Positions 32,178 through 45,390 of a DNA stretch of 64,000 bases are shown here, piece by piece (the stretch's first letter is position 1; every line of letters begins with the position of its first letter). The stretch covers positions 9,292,520 through 9,356,519 of the forward strand of contig NC_034010.1 of NCBI RefSeq assembly GCF_000346465.2. Reading direction: 5' to 3'. The stretch is from Prunus persica. Taxonomy: Eukaryota; Streptophyta; Magnoliopsida; Rosales; Rosaceae. A program made the position numbers and the translations under genes. Under the pieces are notes generated by a model. It was given only the letters and a program-made list of their open reading frames with translations. It was not told the origin of the DNA and made no database searches.

Positions 32178-35100
32178 GCTCTTGAACTCAATAGGGTGTA
32201 TCCTAAAATTTGTGTTATTTGCCAATAAATTAGAATCATATAGCATCTAATCAATGACTGAAACCCTACAAGATATGGCATGATCTCTGCCAAAAATAAA
32301 CAACTCTTTGATAGTAAATCATCGGGCCGAAAAAACATAGAGAGATTGCAAGTTGCAACTTCACTTTTGTAATGTTGGTGATTGAGAATCATTAGATGCC
32401 CAAAGTAAAATAATAATAATAATAAAAAATCAATCAATCAATAAAAGCACCTGAATTCAATTTAACACACTTGAACCAATTCAGACCTAGAATGAATGTA
32501 TGTATGTGAAGTTGTTTGGAGATTGGGGAAAGGAGTGAATAAAGAATGGGAAGTCATTGAAAAATAGAAGTCTACAGAGAGGAAAACCAATTCTGCCTGC
32601 CCCATTGGGTAGTCACTGAAACAGTGTCACATTGTAACGTTTAAGATACTTGATCAATAGGACTTTCAGTAAACTAACTGCAACTGTGATTGTGGAGCGA
32701 ATCAGGAGCTGTGAACTGAAATTCCTTTGAAGGACTGTCGATGAGAATTCTGTTTCCAGAAACAGTTCAGAAGTTTCTGCCCTTAGTTTGTTGATTCCGA
32801 AACAATGACATATGTTATAGGCCAAAATATATGATGTTTAAGGAACGTTTGGATCACCTTTGCTTGCATTTCTTGAGCAACTTTAATTGTCTTGCAATTC
32901 TCATTAGGAAAAGAAACAAATTACTTGATACATTTGTTTGCTGTTGCATCTGTTGTGTATAAGTCAGGAAATGCATCTGTTGTATACAAGTCCGGAAACT
33001 AAAGTTCTTTTGGTTTTTCCTCATTCTTGCAGATGTGATAGTCTTCGGAAAACGCAGGACATCACATCTGAAGACGCAGGTACAGGAACGGGGGACACAT
33101 TTTTGACACGCATTATAACACACTTTGTAGACCATTAGATTAAAACAGTTTTAATGGTTGAGATTGCATCTTATAATGTCTACGTTGGAAACATCCGAGT
33201 TCAATTTTCCTGTGCCCAATTTCCCTGTGCCTTCATGTTTCTTTCTTAATATTTCACCACCTGTCCATACTTAACAGAGAGATCAAGGAGGTTAACTCGA
33301 ATTGATATTGAATAATAAAACAAATATTGAAAAGAAAACTTTGTTTTTAATGTACTCTTCATCTTCTTCCTCTGACTTTCTAACCATCCAATGAGAAAAA
33401 CCCATCGATCAAAGTTCAAACCCCATCCCAATCCTTTTAGAAGTTGAAACAATAATAAAGCCAAATTGGCACTCTTCCACCGTCTTGATCCCTCGACATA
33501 TCAATGTCTTGATCCCTCGTCTTGAAACAAAATAACTTCAGTTTCGTTAGGACAAATGGTCATGTCGTCAATTTTTTATTAATTTTTTATGTTAAATTTA
33601 AGCATGTGCATGGCACATGATGTACTGTTGAGGGTGAAAATCGAAAATTGCTTCACTCATGGGGTACATGGGCAATTCCTTGCACACCCAAACCCCACAC
33701 TCACTCCCCCACCACTACGACTTAACTCTCCGCATCCATATAACTCCCTTCCTCCCCAAGCCAAGCCCATTAAAACCCACCACCAATCAAGGAATGATAT
33801 ATCTCCCTTCCTCCAATCCAACAAAGCCATGGACAACCACCTCTTAACATTGAGCCTACTCCCGACAACAATTGATGACGCTCCCACAACCCACACCTCC
33901 ACCCAAACCATACCCACTGTCCTTGCGATGGCTTCTGCCTCTCACTCTATATCATATCCTCGATTTTGTTGATGAAAACAAATTTGAATATTTCATCTTG
34001 TAGAAAGAGGGGTTGGGACTGGGTGGGATGGTGAGGGTGAAGAAGGCTTGGTGGTTGTTGTGGGTTGTGTCTATTTAGGCGGAGTTTGGTTGGAGAGGTT
34101 GTGGCTACTATGGCGAGGATAGGAAGAAGATTTTTTAGTTTTTAGTTTTAGTTTTTTTTTTTTTTTTTTTTTGGGTGAAATGAATATTCAGATGATGGAA
34201 TTAAAAATAATACATAAAGACCTTTTTACCCCTACATTTAAGGGAAAAGATAACAAAATTGACGGTATGACTATTTCTCCTAACGAAATTGAAGTTGGAC
34301 CACGGGAACGATTTTGGAAATTGAATGACCAAAACGAGAATCGAGTCAAAGTTAAGGAACAATTAGGCCTAAAAACCCAAAAGTTGTGTGCTGGCTTTTG
34401 TTTTTGGGAATTTGGAAAATGCATGGAGTTAGGGTTGGAGTTTGGTATAGGGAGGGAGAAGGTGGTTGTGGGGGTTCTTGGGGAGGTGTTGTTGGGTGGT
34501 TGTGAGTGTGGTTGTGGAGGGCTTGTAGGATTAGACCGAAATGCCTTTTTATGTGAAGAAAAATTAGATAATTTGACTGAAATTGAGATTGTGCTTGAAT
34601 TGCTTGAAATTCAAACTACGTGGACAAAATTGATCAAACTAAAATAATAGAGATTAAAAGTGACTTTTTACCCAAAACAAATGCATTATTATACATAGGG
34701 CAATATTTTAGGCCATATCCACTTAATTATCGTCAATATATTGATATTTTCGTCGATATTATCGCGACAATGTCGGAGGCGATAATTTCATACAATTTGT
34801 TGAGAAATGGCGCTTTTGCCAACAAGGGGATTCGAACCACTCTCTTTCCCATCCATCTATTGGGCCTTATCCAACACGCTGCGAATGAGTTTGTTAATAA
34901 TGTTACGAAGTGTAATATTTTTATGGTCTTAAAAATTTCTGCAAGCTAATATTATCTAGGATAAATTTTCATTTATAAAAAAAATCCCTAATGATAAATT
35001 TAGGCATATGTTTAATTTTATTTATTATTTTATTATGGAGTTTTTTTTTGGTTATATATTATGGAGTTGTATTATTATTCACTATTGAGTTTTAATATTG

Positions 35101-35806
35101 TTCATCATATGTGATACTAAGTTTTAACTTTAATAGGAATTTTTTTTATGTGGTACTAAGTTACTCATATATTTTGTTTTTGTTTTTTTTGTCAAGCTCA
35201 TATATCTTATCATATGCAATATATTATAGTAAATTATTATAACTAAAAAATTATAGTGTGTTTAATTTTCTTTCACTAATTACTACATATTTTCTAAAGA
35301 CACGGTATTTGTTAGGTCGCTGCATAATTAACTTAAATCACTCTAACACACCATGCCATGCATTTTATTCCAATTTATTGTGATAAAATAATAGACAATT
35401 GACTAAATAAACATCCTCTGAAGTTTCAATAAAATTTTTCAAGTTTTTCTCACAATTTCCGTGATTTTTATTCAATTTTTATCGATATCGATATTTTCAT
35501 CGATATATCCGTGTTTTTGGACCACCGATATTTCCGAAACTCTCGATATTTTAGACCTTGTTATTATATACCTGAACATGATTTTCAATGTTATTATGAT
35601 AATTGAATGATACAATAAAAGGGGTATTGGGGTGGTGTTTTTTTTGTTTCGGGTGCCATGGATATGTCTACGATGATGTACGCCAATATGTAAAAGCTTG
35701 CTGCGGACTTTTGGCCCCTGTTAACGTCGTTGGTCTCGCAGAATGCCAAGAAAAAACAAAGATAACTGGCCGGCAAAATAATCCATTTTGGGCTGATTAA
35801 AATATT
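32178..35806. other. Intergenic DNA, no gene recognised
   Basis: AT-rich. Contains a poly-T run at about 34148-34171. A C-rich stretch (33680-33920) gives a Pro/His-biased ORF without recognisable features. A region rich in cgatattt motifs (34735-34780 and 35480-35560) resembles a dispersed plant repeat. The run ends at the first copy of the 558 bp direct repeat. Confidence 0.5.
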
Positions 35807-36364
35807 CATATAAATATAATATTTAGATTAAAAAAATTATGATCTTTTTTGGACTGCAATTTTATAATACCATTTGTTAACATGTCTTTATTAAACAAAA
35901 TTGGTAAGTTTGGAAAATTGCCGTCTGACAAAAGATAATATTAGGTTTTGGAAATTTGTCACTTAAACTTCATTAGCTAATAGCCTGATGGGAAAACATA
36001 AATTAGTTAAAAGTTTCTATGATCATGTCATACATAGTGATTGTGAATGCCACCTGTGTGGCAAAGCTGATTTCCCACCTGTGTGGCATGAAATGCTGAG
36101 TTAACTTTCAGCTCGGGTTGAAATGTGTCCCTACCCTTGATTACGATGCGGTCAAAGTACGTGTTGAAATGTGGCTCTACCCTTGATTGCATTAGTTTGC
36201 TGCTAGGTTTGAGCCCTTAGGGTTGTAATTGGGGGAGTATGTCAAAATATGAAACGTATAAGGGAATATTATTTTTGGATTTAAAAAAAACAGAGAATAT
36301 TATTTATGAATTTTTTATATATATTCATCTCCTTGTATGAGGTCATATTTATAATACGACGGAA
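35807..36364. repeat. 558 bp direct repeat, copy 1 (left of LINE)
   Basis: Begins catataaatataat and ends ataatacgacggaa. Copy 2 is at 41425-41567 plus 47722-48077. The copies are collinear but diverged, with small indels, and non-coding. They touch the LINE fragment on its two sides. Confidence 0.9.
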
Positions 36365-39054
36365 ACAGGGAAAGGTCCAAAATTGACGTACCTTTAAGGT
36401 ATTTGGCCACATAAATCCTAGCCCAAAGCCCCCCATCCTTGTTTTGAGTCCTCCAACCAATTTTAGCAAGCAAGGCCTGATTCATAGCAGAGGACTTCTT
36501 AAAACCCAACCCTCCTCTACACTTAGGACGACAAACCAAAGTTCACTGACATAGATGAACTTTGGTTCGTTTTTCACTGCCTCCCCAGAAAAAATTTCTA
36601 TTCAACCAGTCTAACTCATCACAAACACTCATAGGGAGTTTAGTAGTTTGCATAGCATAAATAGGAATAGAGGAAGTCACAGATTGAATTAAAGTTGCGC
36701 ATCTTGCATAGGAGAGAAGTTTGCCTTTCCAGAACCAACTGTGCACCCTATCCAGCAACTTCTTATAAGTAGCATGAGTACCCCTTGTATGTAGAAGAGG
36801 CATGCCTAAGTATTTGCCCAAGTCGCTAGTTTGAAGAGAGTCACAAAAACAACTAATCTCCTTAGCCACCTCCTTTGGAGTATTGGGAAAGCAAAAAATA
36901 ACAGATTTATCATAGTTTACAATTTGTCCTGAAGCTTGACAAAAAAGCTCCAAACAATCCTTCATAATTCGAGCTTGTTTAACAGAGGCTTCAGCAAAAA
37001 GAATAAGATCATCTACAAAAAAGAGGTAGGAAACCATAGGCCCAGATTGAGAAGATTTAACAGCTTTCCAACTACCTTTTTGAGCCAAATCAAAGGTGAT
37101 GTGAGAAAGTTTTTCAACACACAACACAAACAAGTAGGGGGATAAAGGGTCCCCTTGCCTAATACCATTCATAGGAGTAAAAGAATCAATGAGCTCCCCA
37201 TTAATACAAATTTGATACTTGACAGTAGACACACAATGCATTATCAACCTCCTTAAAGACAGGCAGACCCAATTCAACCACCACCACCTCAATAAAATGC
37301 CAATTCAATCTGTCATAAGCCTTAGAGAGATCAATTTTCCAAGCCATAAACCCTTTCTTGCCCTTAGAAACCTTGAACTTAATGCATAAGCTCTTGGGCA
37401 ATAAGAATGTTATCTGTAATATGCCTTATAGGCACAAAACTACCATGGTTAGGACTAATTAGACTAGGCAAAATAGACGTCAATCTAGCCTAAATGATCT
37501 TGGAGACGACTTTATAAAGAGTTGAACAAAGACTAATGGGACGAAAGTGCACCATAGTCTGGGCATTACCAACCTTAGGTACCAACGTGATAAGGGTATG
37601 ATTCAACTTAGTAGGAAAGGAACATTTAGTAAAAGCCTTGGTCACCATAGCATAAATATCAATGGCACATTGGCCCCATAGGTTTTGAAAAAAGCAAGCG
37701 GGAAAACCATCTATCCCAGGAGCTTTAAGACCTCCAATACCAAAAAGGCTTTCTTTAACTTCAGCCAAATCCACTTCCTTAGTTAAAAAATCCAAATCTT
37801 CGCCACTAATCATAGGGAAAAGATTAGGAATATCCAAATCAGTAGGAGCCAAGTGTGATTGAGTAAAGAGAGACACAAAACGCTCAATAGCCAAGGCTTT
37901 AATACCTGGAGCAATCGTAACAACTATACCATCATTGTTCCTCAAACTCTCAATTTTATTTCTTTGCCTTCAAATCACAATGGTGAGATGAAAAAATTTT
38001 GTATTACGATCCTTTTCCTGAAGCCACTGTAACCTAGAATTTTGCTTCCAAAACTGAGCTTCTTGCTCAAGAATTTCATTAAAATCATCCATTAAGGAAA
38101 CCTCCAACCGACTGAGAAAAGGATTAAACCCTTTGCAAAGGGCCTTTTGAATACCATTTAGCCGGGCTAATAACCTAGCATTTCTCAATTGGAGATGCCC
38201 AAACACATTAATATTCCAATGTTTAAGAGAAGCAACCAGCTGAAAGGTCTTCTCCATAGCAGAGCCGTCCAACTTAACCCAAGTATTATTAATGAAATCA
38301 CCAAACTTCTCATGCTTCAACCACATCGCCTCAAATCTAAAAGGGCGAAGATGAGGGGTAGCATGAAAACAAGACTGCAGAGAGATTTTAAGGGGATTAT
38401 GATCTGAAGTAGTTCTAGGTAAATGTCTAACATGAGCATCAGCATATAACCCTCTCCAATTCATCGTGCAAATGGCCCTATCAATCCTTTCACTAACTTT
38501 TGTATTCCTCCAAGTGTATTTAGGACCAGAAAAACCCAAATCCACCATACCATGATCGTCAAACCACCTGCGAAACCCTTGCACTCTAGAAGTCACAGCT
38601 CCACCCAATTTATCATCCATAGATAGCATCTCATTAAAGTCACCAGCTAAAAGCCAAGGCAAATGATGGCATTCCACAACAAACTTGAGATATTCCCATA
38701 AACTCGCTCGTTTTCTAATACAAGGACTGGCATAAACAACTGTAAACAACCACGGAGAACCACCATTCCAGGAAACACAAGCTGAAATAGTTTGATATGA
38801 CGTTCCCAGAATTTCCACCTGAACTTTGCTATTATCCCATAATAACCACACAAACCATCAGAAAACCCAACAGCATCCACAATCTCAAAACAAGGAAAAG
38901 CCAAAGACTTAACAACATAAATAGCTTTCTTACTACTGATTCTCTTTTCATAGACGAATAGAATATCCATACGATGAGTCCGAATTAAATCAAACATAGT
39001 ATACTTAAATTTGGTGCTAGTAGCACCTTGAACATTCCAACAGACTATATTCAT
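36365..39054 (-). pseudogene. LINE ORF2: endonuclease and reverse transcriptase, broken
   Basis: Starts with the ATG of M-N-I-V-C-W-N-V-Q-G at 39054. The APE-type endonuclease shows L-L-A-G-D-F-N-E and T-S-D-H-N-P-L (38851-37970). The RT shows K-A-P-G-I-D-G-F-P (37945-37490), D-L-S-K-A-Y-D-R-L-N (37401-37201), G-I-R-Q-G-D-P-L-S-P and the catalytic F-F-V-D-D-L-I-L-F (37292-36543). The C-terminal part reads G-G-L-G-F-K and ends at 36365. At least four frame changes. It would nick DNA and prime reverse transcription at the target. Confidence 0.88.
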
Positions 39055-39171
39055 AAGGAAAAATCCAAAGAAATAAAAAACAAAAGGGCTCACCCAATCA
39101 AATACCGAATGTCACACCACCCTCACTAGTAAGGGGATGGCCTGCCATCTGAGCATCAGAACCAACACCTT

Positions 39172-39766
39172 ATCCCTCAGATAAATCCATGTTTTCACCT
39201 TGGGCCACATCAAATCCATGTTTTCACCTTGGGCCACATCAACACCAGTAGAGGCATCAATAGCCACTACATCATCCTCATACTCAAAACAGGCCTCAGA
39301 ATTAACGTCTTCTTCCCTTATATTCGGGGTTTGATGACCAAAGATATACACAGCATTCTCTATACTTGCATCATGGTTCCTCACCCAGTTATGAATTTTC
39401 TCACTAACCAATCCAGGCTGCCCAATTGCCTTCCCATTGAACTGAACGACATCAGTTGAATTAGAAGTATCAAAAGTAGTCCCTCAGATAAATCCGTGTT
39501 TTCACCCTGGGCCACATCAACACCAGTAGAGGCATCAATAGCCACTGCATCATCCTCAGACTCAAAACTGGCCTCAGAATTAACATATTCTTCCCTTATA
39601 TTCGGGGGTTAATGACCAAAGATATATACACACCATTCTCTAGGCTTGCATCATGGTTCCCCACCCAGCTATCAATTTTCTCACTAACCAATCTAGCTGC
39701 CCAATTTCCTTCTCACTAAACTGAACGACACTAGTCGAATTAGAAGCATCAAAAGTAGTTCCAAAA
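39172..39766 (-). repeat. Tandem duplication of about 0.3 kb in LINE ORF1 3' part
   Basis: 39172-39480 and 39481-39766 are collinear copies of the same stretch, both including gggccacatcaacaccagta and tcactaaccaatc. The first copy also has a short internal duplication of ttttcaccttgggccacatc. The copies differ at many sites, so the duplication is not recent. Confidence 0.85.
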
Positions 39767-40083
39767 GGCTTTGTAAGTTGCTTATCCTTTGCAACCAAAA
39801 AAGACATGCTGGCCCCAACTTCATTAGAAATATCATTCAACACCTGCCTAGAAGTGTCTTCAGGGGACTTAGACTTAGTCCAAATCTTGCTGCCCTTGGG
39901 GACAACATTCTCCATAGTATTAACCGTCTTAGAAGACAAAGAAGGCTCCAACCCTAGTCTATTCACTTCTCTTCCAAAATCCTCACCAACTTGTCTCAAG
40001 GCATCAAATCTGGACCCATTAGAAGTCCCACTAGCATTCTTACCCCTTCCATCTTTAAAATTAGTCTTAAATTTCCTTCTAGG

Positions 40084-41221
40084 CTAAACATTCATCCAAG
40101 GGCCTCTTAGCCCAGAATCCCAATCCTGCAACTTATTAACCCTGTCCCCAGAATTAGTGTTCATGGCCATGCTCCCCTCTTCGATAAGCACCTCAGGAAT
40201 TTTCTCAGGTTGAACCTCAACCCTCGAAGGACACACTTTCCTCTTATGACCATATCCATAACACATATAACATATTTCCGGGAGGCCTTCATACTCTATG
40301 TTGTACCAATGTTGATTAATTTGAACAAAAGCCTCCAAAGGCTTAGTTAGATCAATCTCCACACATAAACGAGCAAGTTTTCCTCGATTCTAAGAAGTCG
40401 TTAAAGAATCAATTTTGAATAGCTTCCCACTAAGTGTCCAATACGGTTCAAAGACCACACATCAAAACATTCAAGATGAATAGCAGCCAACCTTATCCAA
40501 GCTGCCATACGTGTGATATGAGTTGTAGCAGGACAGAACCCAGGTCTCCATTTCTGCATTACCAAATACTGTCCCGCCCTGCAATAATCCAGGGAGCACC
40601 AGTCAGCACAAAATTCATATCCTCCTCCAAATCAAATTTCACCACAAAGTAATCATTAACAAGATCAATCAACTTCCAATCCCCCTTCAGGCTCCACTTT
40701 TGCTGTAATCGATCATGAATGTAATTGTAAGCATGCGACCGACCTAGCAATTTTATGATCAGAGCATGCTTCCAAGACTAGGAAAGGGGATCCATAGCAC
40801 GATCAGAGAACTAAATGCTCGGCCCCTTCTCCTCTCGAGAAATAACCACATCTTCATCATCATTAAGATCCTCATGAGTATCATTGAGGCAACACACATC
40901 AATACCCGCATTCTTTACTAAATTCACCTTACCCATAAGCTTGTCTTTAAAACTTCCAGACCCAAACTCAGATTGTGCCCCAATGAAATTTCCAGAGCCA
41001 AACTCAGATCGAACCCCATCTCTAAAATTTCCAGAACCAAACCCAAATCGAGGCCCTTCCTTCAAATTTCCAGATCCAAACTCAGATCGAGACCCTAGAA
41101 AAGAATTAGCAGTCTGGCCTTGCTTAAGAATTCAAATGGGACTGGAACTCTGTTCCAACTCGCACTTAGGATTGAAATCCTCTGATGCTCTCACTCTCTT
41201 AGTGAAGCGATGCTGCTTCAT
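40084..41221 (-). pseudogene. LINE ORF1: DUF4283-like and zinc knuckle, broken
   Basis: ATG at 41221. An N-terminal repeat of F-G-S-G-N/S-F occurs four times about every 13-14 residues (41100-40930). A DUF4283-like stretch has W-K-L-I-D-L and V-L-T-G-A-P-W (40750-40559). A zinc knuckle CYMCYGYGHKRKVC is at about 40275-40235. There are several stops between parts. It would be an RNA-binding particle protein. Confidence 0.8.
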
Positions 41222-41567
41222 ATAGACCAGGTGAACCCTCCTCCATGAATAGAGAAAGCAACTCAAAGAAGCAAACATAACCAATGAAAGAACGGACCTG
41301 CAAACCGCTGCAAACAGTATCCTCCAGAAAGCGGCGAAAGCTTACGGAAACCAGAAAAAATCGCCGCGCGTGAAGCGCGTTCCAATTGGGCTTAGGTTTT
41401 CTTTCTCTTTCACGGATTAATTTCCATATAAATATAATATTTAGATTAAAAAATTATGATCTTTTTTGGACTGCAATTTTATAATACCATTTGTTAACAT
41501 GTCTTTATTAAACAAAATTGATATAGTTTGGAAAGTTGCCGTCTGACAAAAGATAAAATTAGGTTTT

Positions 41568-42074
41568 TGTTGTAAAATAACTGGGTTATGTGCGAATATT
41601 GAGTTGCACGTAAAGTAAATGAGACACAGTATTTAACGAGGTTTGGCTATGCCTACGTCCCCGGAGAGCAGCAGTAGTAACTTTCCCACTATGTAAAATA
41701 ATAGGGCTACAACTTTAGTGTTTACAATATATGTGGCTCACTAATTTTTCTCTCTTGGAGAAATTTCTCTCCACTCTATTTTTCTCTCTACTTACTCACC
41801 CTCTTTCTTCCTTCTCTTCCTTTCTTTCTTTCCTCACTCATTTTTTTCTTCATTTTGGTGTATCTTACAAGTGAATGAGCAAGTCTATTTATAGGCAAAG
41901 TAAAAGGATTCTAATGGAGACATAATGATTTCTCCCCAACATTATAATTTCATCTTTTGACTAATCATCCCACTTCTAACACCATCATTTCTTCTTTTGA
42001 CTACCATACTCAACACCATCATTTTTCTTCCATCATTTCTCTTTATGTGGGCTTCACCAATATTATTTACAACA
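41568..42074 (-). repeat. 3' LTR of the non-autonomous Copia relative
   Basis: 507 bp, same length as 47210-47716. Contains a CT-rich stretch and, on the minus strand, a TATA-like CTATAAATAG. Confidence 0.93.
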
Positions 42075-44838
42075 CTCCCCCTTGGAGACCACAAATGACA
42101 TGTCGGTTGCATCATTAAAGATTTGCTTGGAGAAAACCCAATGAAGTAGAAAACTGATGGAATGAAGAAGATTACAGTAATCAGTGCTCCCCCTGATGAA
42201 TATCTCCCCCTGATATCTTCATGATTATCTTTTTGGAGCGAAAAGCTTTTGGAGTGAGTGGATGATGTAGCCATCAACTATTCATATAGTTGAGTGAGTA
42301 AATATATTTCCAGTGAGCTATCTCTATGTAAATCATAGAAATTTTCAGAGTCCGCGTTTCTAACAAAACTTGGGCTATTTGTAAGTTCACTTGAAAGAAT
42401 ATGCCCGTACATGGTGTTATGCGGAGATAGCATCAAATATACCTCACATCATCCCAAAATGATGGTGATGGAGTTGAGCCCTATCTGGAAAATATGATGT
42501 CCGGTCCAATATACTTCCGGAAAATCATTAAAGTGACCAACGGATAATCCTCATAAAAATGCTTCAATACTTTCTTAGTATAAGCAAGAATCTCGTTGGC
42601 ATAATGCTCGATCCTTAAGTCGAGACAAATATTTCGTGAATTCTGCAGAAGCTTTAATGTGTTGCAATCACATTATAATCAATGTACTCACTGAGGTAAT
42701 TTATGCATATTAATATTGAGTACAAATTTTGTGCTTCAAGCACATGTCCTTTAGGGACTTACTTTATGCAATGTCAATCCTCTCAACGGATTTTGTTTAA
42801 ATGGGATTAAACTTTATGACACATTATATAGCTTTAACCCAGCTATTTATACATCTTTAGGAAATCGCTTCTGGCGATATGCTCCGTGCATTTAATAACC
42901 CTTAAAGATAATATGTTGGTCTCCGTAATTGTATAATAAGGGGGGCACAATTGAATCTGTAAATATGGAGAAAACCCAACATTCCTTGTTTCTGCCAGAA
43001 ACAGTGTGTCATACAAAGTAGGTATATTCCCTTTTATTCCGAACACCCAAGTATAAATTTCAGTATTAACATCTTTTGGGGTTCGTACTGTTGGTTTGTT
43101 CTTTCACGTTCATTCTCATCTATAATGGAATTACCTCATTCCATTTTGGCCAATAATATTGTCGACATTTAATAATTGAACGTGGTTCCAATCAACACAG
43201 CCCATTGATGATTTGAGTAGCTACTCCAAAATCAAAAATTGTCATTCATCAATTCATGATCCCATCATTCTCATTTGCACGTGCATGCATCAATTATAAG
43301 CATTTCTTTGCTTTTGGGTACCCAAGCCACTTCATGGGGCTTTTATTATGTGAGAATGTGGATTATAACCTCCAATGGAGCGTTATTTTACAGTAGGCCG
43401 TGGATAATCTCCATTTAGGGAGTTGGAACATTTAGAACCCATATATCTATCATGTTGAAGGCATGCCACAGATTAATACATACATGTCAATTAATTTCTG
43501 GGACCTTAACCCATATTATGGGACTTTAACCCATATAATTTGCTACGCATTAGGCGTGCATAATATCAATATTGACATGTCAAAGGATTGTCCTTTCGGG
43601 ACTTCAATCCACATCATTTGCTACGCAACAGGCGTGCATCATATTGATCACTGCTATACCCATATTCTGTTCTTATGGGACTTTAATCTGTGCAGTGTAT
43701 TATCAATGTATCCAACTTGCAATCTGAAAAATTTGCATTAATAATTCATGGATACATACAAGCCATTCTTTTGGAACAGACTTATCTCCCCATTTGGTTA
43801 CCTTTCAAGATAAAATATCAAATAAGTATATAAGCATAAAATAACACAAGTATTGCTTACATCCTTAGGTGGGAGAAACTTTTCTCAAGTATCATTCAAG
43901 CTCGTATCGGCCCAGTAAATATAATGTAGCGCTTGATGATCTAGTTATATCCTGCAAGAGCAAAAATCACAACTCTTTTGCCTCTGTTAAAACAAATAAA
44001 CCTCATAGTTAGGATCACTTCAAGGATTCATTCTTCAGATGTTCATTCTAAAGAAATAAAATCTCTTATGAACAGAGAGTTATAAAAAGAGAAAAAATGC
44101 AAAAATAATGTGATATTGATTGCAAGAGAAGGTAAGCAATCAAGGAAGGAAGCTGGTGGGAGCAGACAACAAGCTCAGCAATCAAGGAAGGAAGTTGGTG
44201 GGAGCAAACGACAAACTCTCATTTCTTCTAGTTTAGAAGAACTTCCGGAGATTAGAGCATAAGGTTGCCTTCACAGTTCCCTGATGTGGCGGAAACGTGA
44301 TCAGGGATAGTCTCGCTTCCTGAATGGATGATCAGAGATAGTCTTACTTCTTGGGCATATTAAGTGCTCACTGATAAGAAAAACAAGTAGATATCGCATC
44401 ACTAGGTATGGAGAAAACTGGATGTCTTCTGCAAAGAAAATTTCGTTAGTAACACATTTATACACAAATACAATGAATAGGTAGAACCGGTGAATTTCAA
44501 ATTAACCATAGGAAAATTGCGAGATTCTCGGAATACTTTTGAAAAAGCAGCTCCGTGAAATCCGTAAAGCAAGATCAGCTTTGACGAAAATAATACTTTG
44601 AAAACGCCGAAAGTGCCGACAAACATTAATGGAGGCCACGTGAAGTTTTGGAATCTGGGAAAGAAAAAGAGAATATGGGGATCCGAAAAGATATTGGGAT
44701 CCTGAAAAACTGTAGCCATATTTCCTCCTATAGATATTGCTTTTGCAAAACTTGATTGGAGCAACTGCGTTTCAACTTAACTTCCTTCATTTTCTGAAAC
44801 TTTAGTTTTCTTAAGACTTTCTTCGAAACCTTCTTAAA
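42075..44838. other. Non-coding interior of the non-autonomous element, part 1
   Basis: The first 100 bases match the purine-tract neighbourhood of the 21184 family. The rest has no recognised gene. Local duplications include gaccttaacccatat units (43501-43620), with a gctacgca-aggcgtgcat repeat, and a 42 bp direct repeat at about 44136-44220. Confidence 0.6.
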
Positions 44839-45390
44839 ATGGCTTCCTCTTCTTCCTGCCCAAATTATTTCAATTTGAATGATACTCCCACAACAACCAG
44901 TGACGCCCAAGTTTGGCGTCCATCCTTTGTATCCCAAAATCGTCATCTCACAGTTAATGATTCTGTGATGATGAATGATGCTACTGCTGTCATAGTAGCT
45001 AGGAATTTTATTACTCCAATGGATGAAATGCTGTTAACAGGGAGGTCTGAGGAAGAGGCTATTGATGACTCAATGGATGCTAGCATTCAGAGTGCTGCTT
45101 CTATTTCTAACATGGCTGATCGTTTGCGTGCTAGAGCAAACGAGGTTCAGAATTTAACAACTGAAAATTCTTCTCTCCAAAGAATGCTTCATGAGTCTCA
45201 ACAGGAGGTTGAGAAACTTAAAGGAGAGAATGATGCCTTGTTGAAACTGGTGAGTTCGTACTCTGTTGATACACTGAGAAGGCTAGACATGTTGCAGGTC
45301 TCCAATGAAAGAATTTTGGGAGACCATGAGAGGCTCATGGCTAAGCTTAAGAGGCGTCGTCCTCTTCCTGCAGAGGCTTCCAGAACATAA
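44839..45390 (+). CDS. Uncharacterised coiled-coil protein, antisense within the LTR element
   Basis: 183 codons, uninterrupted. The sequence begins with a Ser-rich stretch (M-A-S-S-S-S-C-P-N-Y-F-N-L-N-D). Residues about 15-90 have no recognised domain. Residues about 92-150 form a coiled coil rich in Leu/Glu/Lys (L-R-A-R-A-N-E-V-Q-N-L onward), and a basic tail L-K-R-R-R-P follows near residue 173. The strand is opposite to the element's own transcription. A possible TATA-like cctatagata is at 44728, and a poly(A)-like region lies at 45460-45475. The intact frame in an element with about 1.5% LTR divergence suggests it is, or was until recently, maintained. I do not recognise the protein. A captured host gene is the alternative. 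Confidence 0.65.
   Translation: MASSSSCPNYFNLNDTPTTTSDAQVWRPSFVSQNRHLTVNDSVMMNDATAVIVARNFITPMDEMLLTGRSEEEAIDDSMDASIQSAASISNMADRLRARANEVQNLTTENSSLQRMLHESQQEVEKLKGENDALLKLVSSYSVDTLRRLDMLQVSNERILGDHERLMAKLKRRRPLPAEASRT

Larger units (their letters stand above)
36365..41424 (-). mobile_element. LINE (L1-type) fragment, 3' end missing
   Basis: Minus-strand L1-like element: a 5' leader (about 41424-41222), ORF1 with DUF4283-like and zinc-knuckle parts, and ORF2 with endonuclease and reverse transcriptase. ORF2 stops abruptly at 36365 after L-D-L-S-L-F-P, with no 3' UTR or poly(A). The loss of the 3' rather than the 5' end is opposite to ordinary LINE truncation. Many stops and frameshifts. Flanked by the 558 bp direct repeats. 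Confidence 0.9.

Noticed and set aside
33589..33972. Pro/His-rich ORF as a small host gene
   Set aside because: Low-complexity C-rich DNA, with no domain, no splice signals and no upstream promoter elements. A shadow ORF exists on the other strand.
35807..36364. The 558 bp blocks as LTRs of an element containing the LINE
   Set aside because: They do not start TG or end CA, no primer site or purine tract lies inside them, and no short target duplication was found outside.
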